Source: Pseudoalteromonas sp. SMS1
GTDB lineage: Bacteria > Pseudomonadota > Gammaproteobacteria > Enterobacterales > Alteromonadaceae
Length of the DNA stretch: 64,000 bases
Assembly (NCBI RefSeq): GCF_021530565.1
Contig: NZ_JAKGBI010000024.1
Coordinates: forward strand, 1-64,000
Direction of reading: 5' to 3'
Under the pieces are notes generated by a model that was given only the letters and a program-made list of their open reading frames with translations, did no database searches and was not told where the DNA came from. The position numbers and the translations under genes are program-made. Positions 61,563 to 64,000 of this stretch are shown piece after piece. Each line of letters begins with the position of its first letter. The first letter of the stretch is position 1.

Positions 61563-62126
61563 TTAAACCTCCTTTAATAAAAACTGCTGTAACAATAGTA
61601 GTGCAGCCACACTCCGCGCTTCAGTAAAATCAGCTTGTTCAAGCAGTGCTTGCCAATTTTCTAAAGGCCATTTAACCACCACGAGCGGTTCAGGCTCATC
61701 TCCTTCTAGGCGTTCTGGATAGAGTTCTTTCGCCACCAAAATATGCATGTGGGCATTAAAATAACTGGGTGCCAACGAGACCGTTTTCAAATCGGTAAAA
61801 TGAGCGGCACCAAAGCCTACTTCTTCTTTTAATTCGCGGTTACCTGCCTCAACGGGAGTTTCTCCCGGATCAATTAGTCCTTTGGGAAAGCCAAGTTGGT
61901 AATTGTGTGTGCCTGCACAGTACTCTCTCACTAATAGTAGTTCATTTTCAGCAGTTATTGGCACAATCATCACAGCACCTCGCTTACCCCCTTTGATACG
62001 CTCATATTGCCTTCGCTCTCCATTGGAGAATTGCAAATCGAGGGCTTCAACAGTGAATAGCTTACTCTTCGCAACAACTTCTGACGATAAAATTTCCGGC
62101 GGACATGGATGCTTTTTCTGTGACAT
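61563..62126 (-). CDS. nudE: ADP compounds hydrolase NudE
   Basis: 187-residue Nudix hydrolase that cleaves ADP-ribose, NADH and Ap3A-type molecules. The Nudix box is GLIDPGETPVEAGNRELKEE followed by VGFG. KKHPCPPEILSSEVVAKSKLF is the typical NudE start. First gene of the nudE-cysQ pair and divergent from yrfG, as nudE/yrfG neighbours in E. coli. Confidence 0.94.
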   Translation of the reverse strand: MSQKKHPCPPEILSSEVVAKSKLFTVEALDLQFSNGERRQYERIKGGKRGAVMIVPITAENELLLVREYCAGTHNYQLGFPKGLIDPGETPVEAGNRELKEEVGFGAAHFTDLKTVSLAPSYFNAHMHILVAKELYPERLEGDEPEPLVVVKWPLENWQALLEQADFTEARSVAALLLLQQFLLKEV

Positions 62127-62186
62127 AAACGTTTATTTGCTATGATGGTGGTAACCTAATCATAAAGCCTTTGCAGTTAAAAGCCT

Positions 62187-62858
62187 ATGCTAAATTGGTC
62201 AAATATCGACACCGTCCTACTAGATATGGATGGCACCTTACTGGATCTTCATTTTGATAATCATTTTTGGTTAGAAATCATTCCTAAAGCACACGCCGCG
62301 AAGCAAGGGATCAGCCTTGAACAAGCTCGCGCTGACATTCTCGCGCGGTACGATGCCGTTATGGGGCAAATAGAATGGTACTGTTTAGATTATTGGCAAG
62401 CACAATTACAGCTACCCATTATGGAATTAAAAAGAGAGATCCAAGATTTAATTTCTGTCCGTGAAGACGTCCCAGAGTTCTTAAAAGCCCTCAAAATGGC
62501 AGGAAAAGAGCTGATTTTACTCACCAACGCCCACCCTGATAGCTTGAGCTTGAAAATAGAGCGCACACAACTCAGCGGTACACAATTTGATGGCTATCTC
62601 GATAGCGTCATTTCAACGCACCAGTATGGAGTGAGCAAAGAAAGCCAAAGTCTTTGGCACCAAGTACAAGCCGATTTACAATTTGATAAGACGAGAACGT
62701 TGTTTGTTGATGATAGCCTGAGTGTGCTGGCTGCAGCCAGACAATATGGGATCGGCCACCTGCTGGCAATTGAAAATCCTGATAGCCAGCAAGCTCCTAG
62801 AGAGATCACTGACTATCTTGCAATTAGTGATTATCGAACTCTGTTACCGATAACTTAA
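62187..62858 (+). CDS. yrfG: GMP/IMP nucleotidase (HAD family)
   Basis: 223-residue HAD phosphatase: VLLDMDGTLLDL (nucleophile Asp and acid Asp), LLTNAHPDSL (motif II) and LFVDDSLSVLAAARQ (motif IV). Related to E. coli YrfG, which dephosphorylates GMP and IMP. Its stop overlaps the convergent dUTPase gene by 4 bases. Divergent from nudE. Confidence 0.93.
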   Translation: MLNWSNIDTVLLDMDGTLLDLHFDNHFWLEIIPKAHAAKQGISLEQARADILARYDAVMGQIEWYCLDYWQAQLQLPIMELKREIQDLISVREDVPEFLKALKMAGKELILLTNAHPDSLSLKIERTQLSGTQFDGYLDSVISTHQYGVSKESQSLWHQVQADLQFDKTRTLFVDDSLSVLAAARQYGIGHLLAIENPDSQQAPREITDYLAISDYRTLLPIT

Positions 62859-63475
62859 GCAGGGTAGCGCGCTTTTAAGCCCGCATATACTTGCTTTGCA
62901 AAGTCTGGATGCTCTGTATCCAGACTTTTAACGATATCGACTAAGTGCTCATTGTCTTCCTTTTCATCCCACACTTTAATGTAACTACCTTCTTTGTAGC
63001 CATGATCTTGGCGGAAGAAGTTCAATGTATTCTTACCGACATAACCGCGGTATAGATCATCAAGTGACATGCCTATTTGCTGCATACATCCAGCAAACGC
63101 GGCTGCGTTAAATGTTTTTTCAGCAACCGCACTAGCGGCAAGTTGCTCTAAAGTTTGTTTGAAGTCTGCAGCTTGCTCTGGCGACGCCAATTCAGTATCA
63201 AGTTGCTTGGCGAGATCTTCAAACGATGTTTTGCCGTCAATCCTCAACGACAAACCGAAATGAAAAATATCTACAAGCTCTAAGATCACTTGCTCAGTGT
63301 CGGGTGTTTGTTTTTTCCACCACTTCCAACCGTAGTGATCAAGCATTTCTGCACACTCAACCCATATCGCTCGATACCATTCAAAGCCCTGGCTAAACCA
63401 TTGTTCATGCACTTTGGTATTCATCGCGTTTTGCATTTCCAGCATCACTACTAGCTTGGTGATATTTGCAGACAT
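62855..63475 (-). CDS. Dimeric dUTP diphosphatase (dUTPase_2 family)
   Basis: 206-residue all-alpha NTP pyrophosphatase of the MazG-like superfamily that hydrolyses dUTP to dUMP. The metal motif is WVECAEMLDHYGWKWW with ELVDIFHF (ExxE…ExxD). The C-terminal GYVGKNTLNFFRQDHGYKEG (about 145-165) is conserved in dimeric dUTPases, which otherwise occur in trypanosomatids, phages and some marine gammaproteobacteria. A trimeric dut gene is not in the window, so this may be a second dUTPase. Confidence 0.88.
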   Translation of the reverse strand: MSANITKLVVMLEMQNAMNTKVHEQWFSQGFEWYRAIWVECAEMLDHYGWKWWKKQTPDTEQVILELVDIFHFGLSLRIDGKTSFEDLAKQLDTELASPEQAADFKQTLEQLAASAVAEKTFNAAAFAGCMQQIGMSLDDLYRGYVGKNTLNFFRQDHGYKEGSYIKVWDEKEDNEHLVDIVKSLDTEHPDFAKQVYAGLKARYPA

Positions 63476-63594
63476 ATTGACTCTCTTTGAGGTGATAAAT
63501 AAAAAAGGATAGGCGTAATATCATACCCGAGCGAAAGCATTTCGTCACTTTGCCTGTCTAATAACATTCACTCATGCTTAATATAGAGGATCTC

Positions 63595-64000
63595 ATGCCA
63601 ATTTTACTGACTATCTGTCTGATTTTGATGACCCCACTCGTTTCTGCAGCGACAATCACCAATATCAGCAACTCGCCTGAATCTGTATCACCATTATTAC
63701 CTGGCCTACAGGCGCCTGCGCTTACGTTAAAGAATAGCGAAGGTAAAGCCATTGATTTATCAACACTATATAAAAATAAAACCTCCATTGTTGTTGTATA
63801 CCGTGGCGGATGGTGCCCTTATTGCACACGTCAGCTAAAAGGTATCCAAGCTATTGAATCTCAAATTGCCTCATTAGGGGCGCAAATTATTGCCGTTTCG
63901 CCGGACTCGCCAAAAGCACTTGCAAAGAGCACGATTGAGTCACCCAATTATTTACTGCTTTCTGACAACAAAATGGCGTATGCGCAGGCTTTAGGGCTGG
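63595..64000 (+). CDS. Exported thiol redoxin/peroxiredoxin-like protein (partial)
   Basis: N-terminal 135 residues; the gene runs off the right edge. Signal peptide MPILLTICLILMTPLVSAA, then a peroxiredoxin/AhpC-TSA-like domain: PGLQAPALTL, SIVVVYRGGWCPYCTRQLKG, with a CPYC pair as active site, then IIAVSPDSPKAL. GAGG is 5 bases before the ATG. Probably reduces peroxides or thiols in the periplasm. Divergent from the dUTPase gene. Confidence 0.85.
   Translation, partial: MPILLTICLILMTPLVSAATITNISNSPESVSPLLPGLQAPALTLKNSEGKAIDLSTLYKNKTSIVVVYRGGWCPYCTRQLKGIQAIESQIASLGAQIIAVSPDSPKALAKSTIESPNYLLLSDNKMAYAQALGL

Overview
The window looks like a chromosomal segment of a marine gammaproteobacterium close to Pseudoalteromonas (order Alteromonadales). 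This rests on the protein sequences of the spc/alpha ribosomal operons, on E. coli-like neighbourhoods (rsd/hemE, fkpA-slyX-yheV-yheS-yheT-yheU, nudE/yrfG, triple initiator tRNA), on an rRNA-operon promoter very like E. coli rrn P1, and on an aquatic-type gene content (GH20 chitobiase, TorF-type porin). Genus assignment is inference; no database search was run.

Layout. 1-300: leader, boxA/boxB and tandem P1/P2 promoters of an rRNA operon transcribed leftward out of the window. 301-915: no gene seen. 916-9438 (minus strand): the alpha operon (rpsM-rpsK-rpsD-rpoA-rplQ) behind the spc operon (rplN to secY-rpmJ), separated by a terminator hairpin; rpmD and rpmJ are included. The S10 operon that usually precedes rplN is absent. 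In its place, 9710-27631 carries a leftward accessory cluster: SDR, acyl carrier protein, ATP-grasp ligase, GT-B glycosyltransferase, two radical-SAM/SPASM proteins, a three-gene ABC-2 exporter, a GT2 glycosyltransferase, a GH20 hexosaminidase, a BtrH-like acyltransferase, a giant GT2-GT2-TonB-receptor fusion ORF and a polysaccharide deacetylase. ACP + ATP-grasp + BtrH-like acyltransferase + radical SAM is the toolkit that butirosin biosynthesis uses to load an amino acid on a carrier protein and transfer it to an aminosugar. I infer an undescribed aminoacylated glycoside or glycoconjugate that is exported and perhaps sensed or re-imported. This is the most novel part of the window.

27846-40737: AsmA-like protein, a 388-aa unknown, TorF-type porin, purT, an FAH-family hydrolase, a nitroreductase, and an RND efflux operon under a BigR/SqrR-like ArsR repressor facing a rhodanese gene; their shared promoter region holds two abutting ATTAG-N6-CTAAT palindromes. 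40926-46664: S41 protease lipoprotein, periplasmic solute-binding protein, MscS channel and two YihG-like acyltransferases. 46785-52830: divergent speA/speE, hemE, a likely small RNA, a 44-codon ORF, rsd and an FkpA-like isomerase. 53106-60024: WD40 lipoprotein, slyX, yheV, yheS, a TIGR02444 protein, a 46-aa DUF3149-like membrane protein missed by length cut-offs, yheT, yheU and an M19 dipeptidase. 60209-60527: three tandem initiator tRNA-Met genes. 60770-64000: cysQ-nudE, yrfG, a dimeric dUTPase, and a redoxin gene cut by the window edge.

Start codons were re-chosen where a Shine-Dalgarno, an ATGA/GTGA overlap or family length argued for a later start. Promoters and hairpins were found by eye; strengths and folding energies were not calculated.
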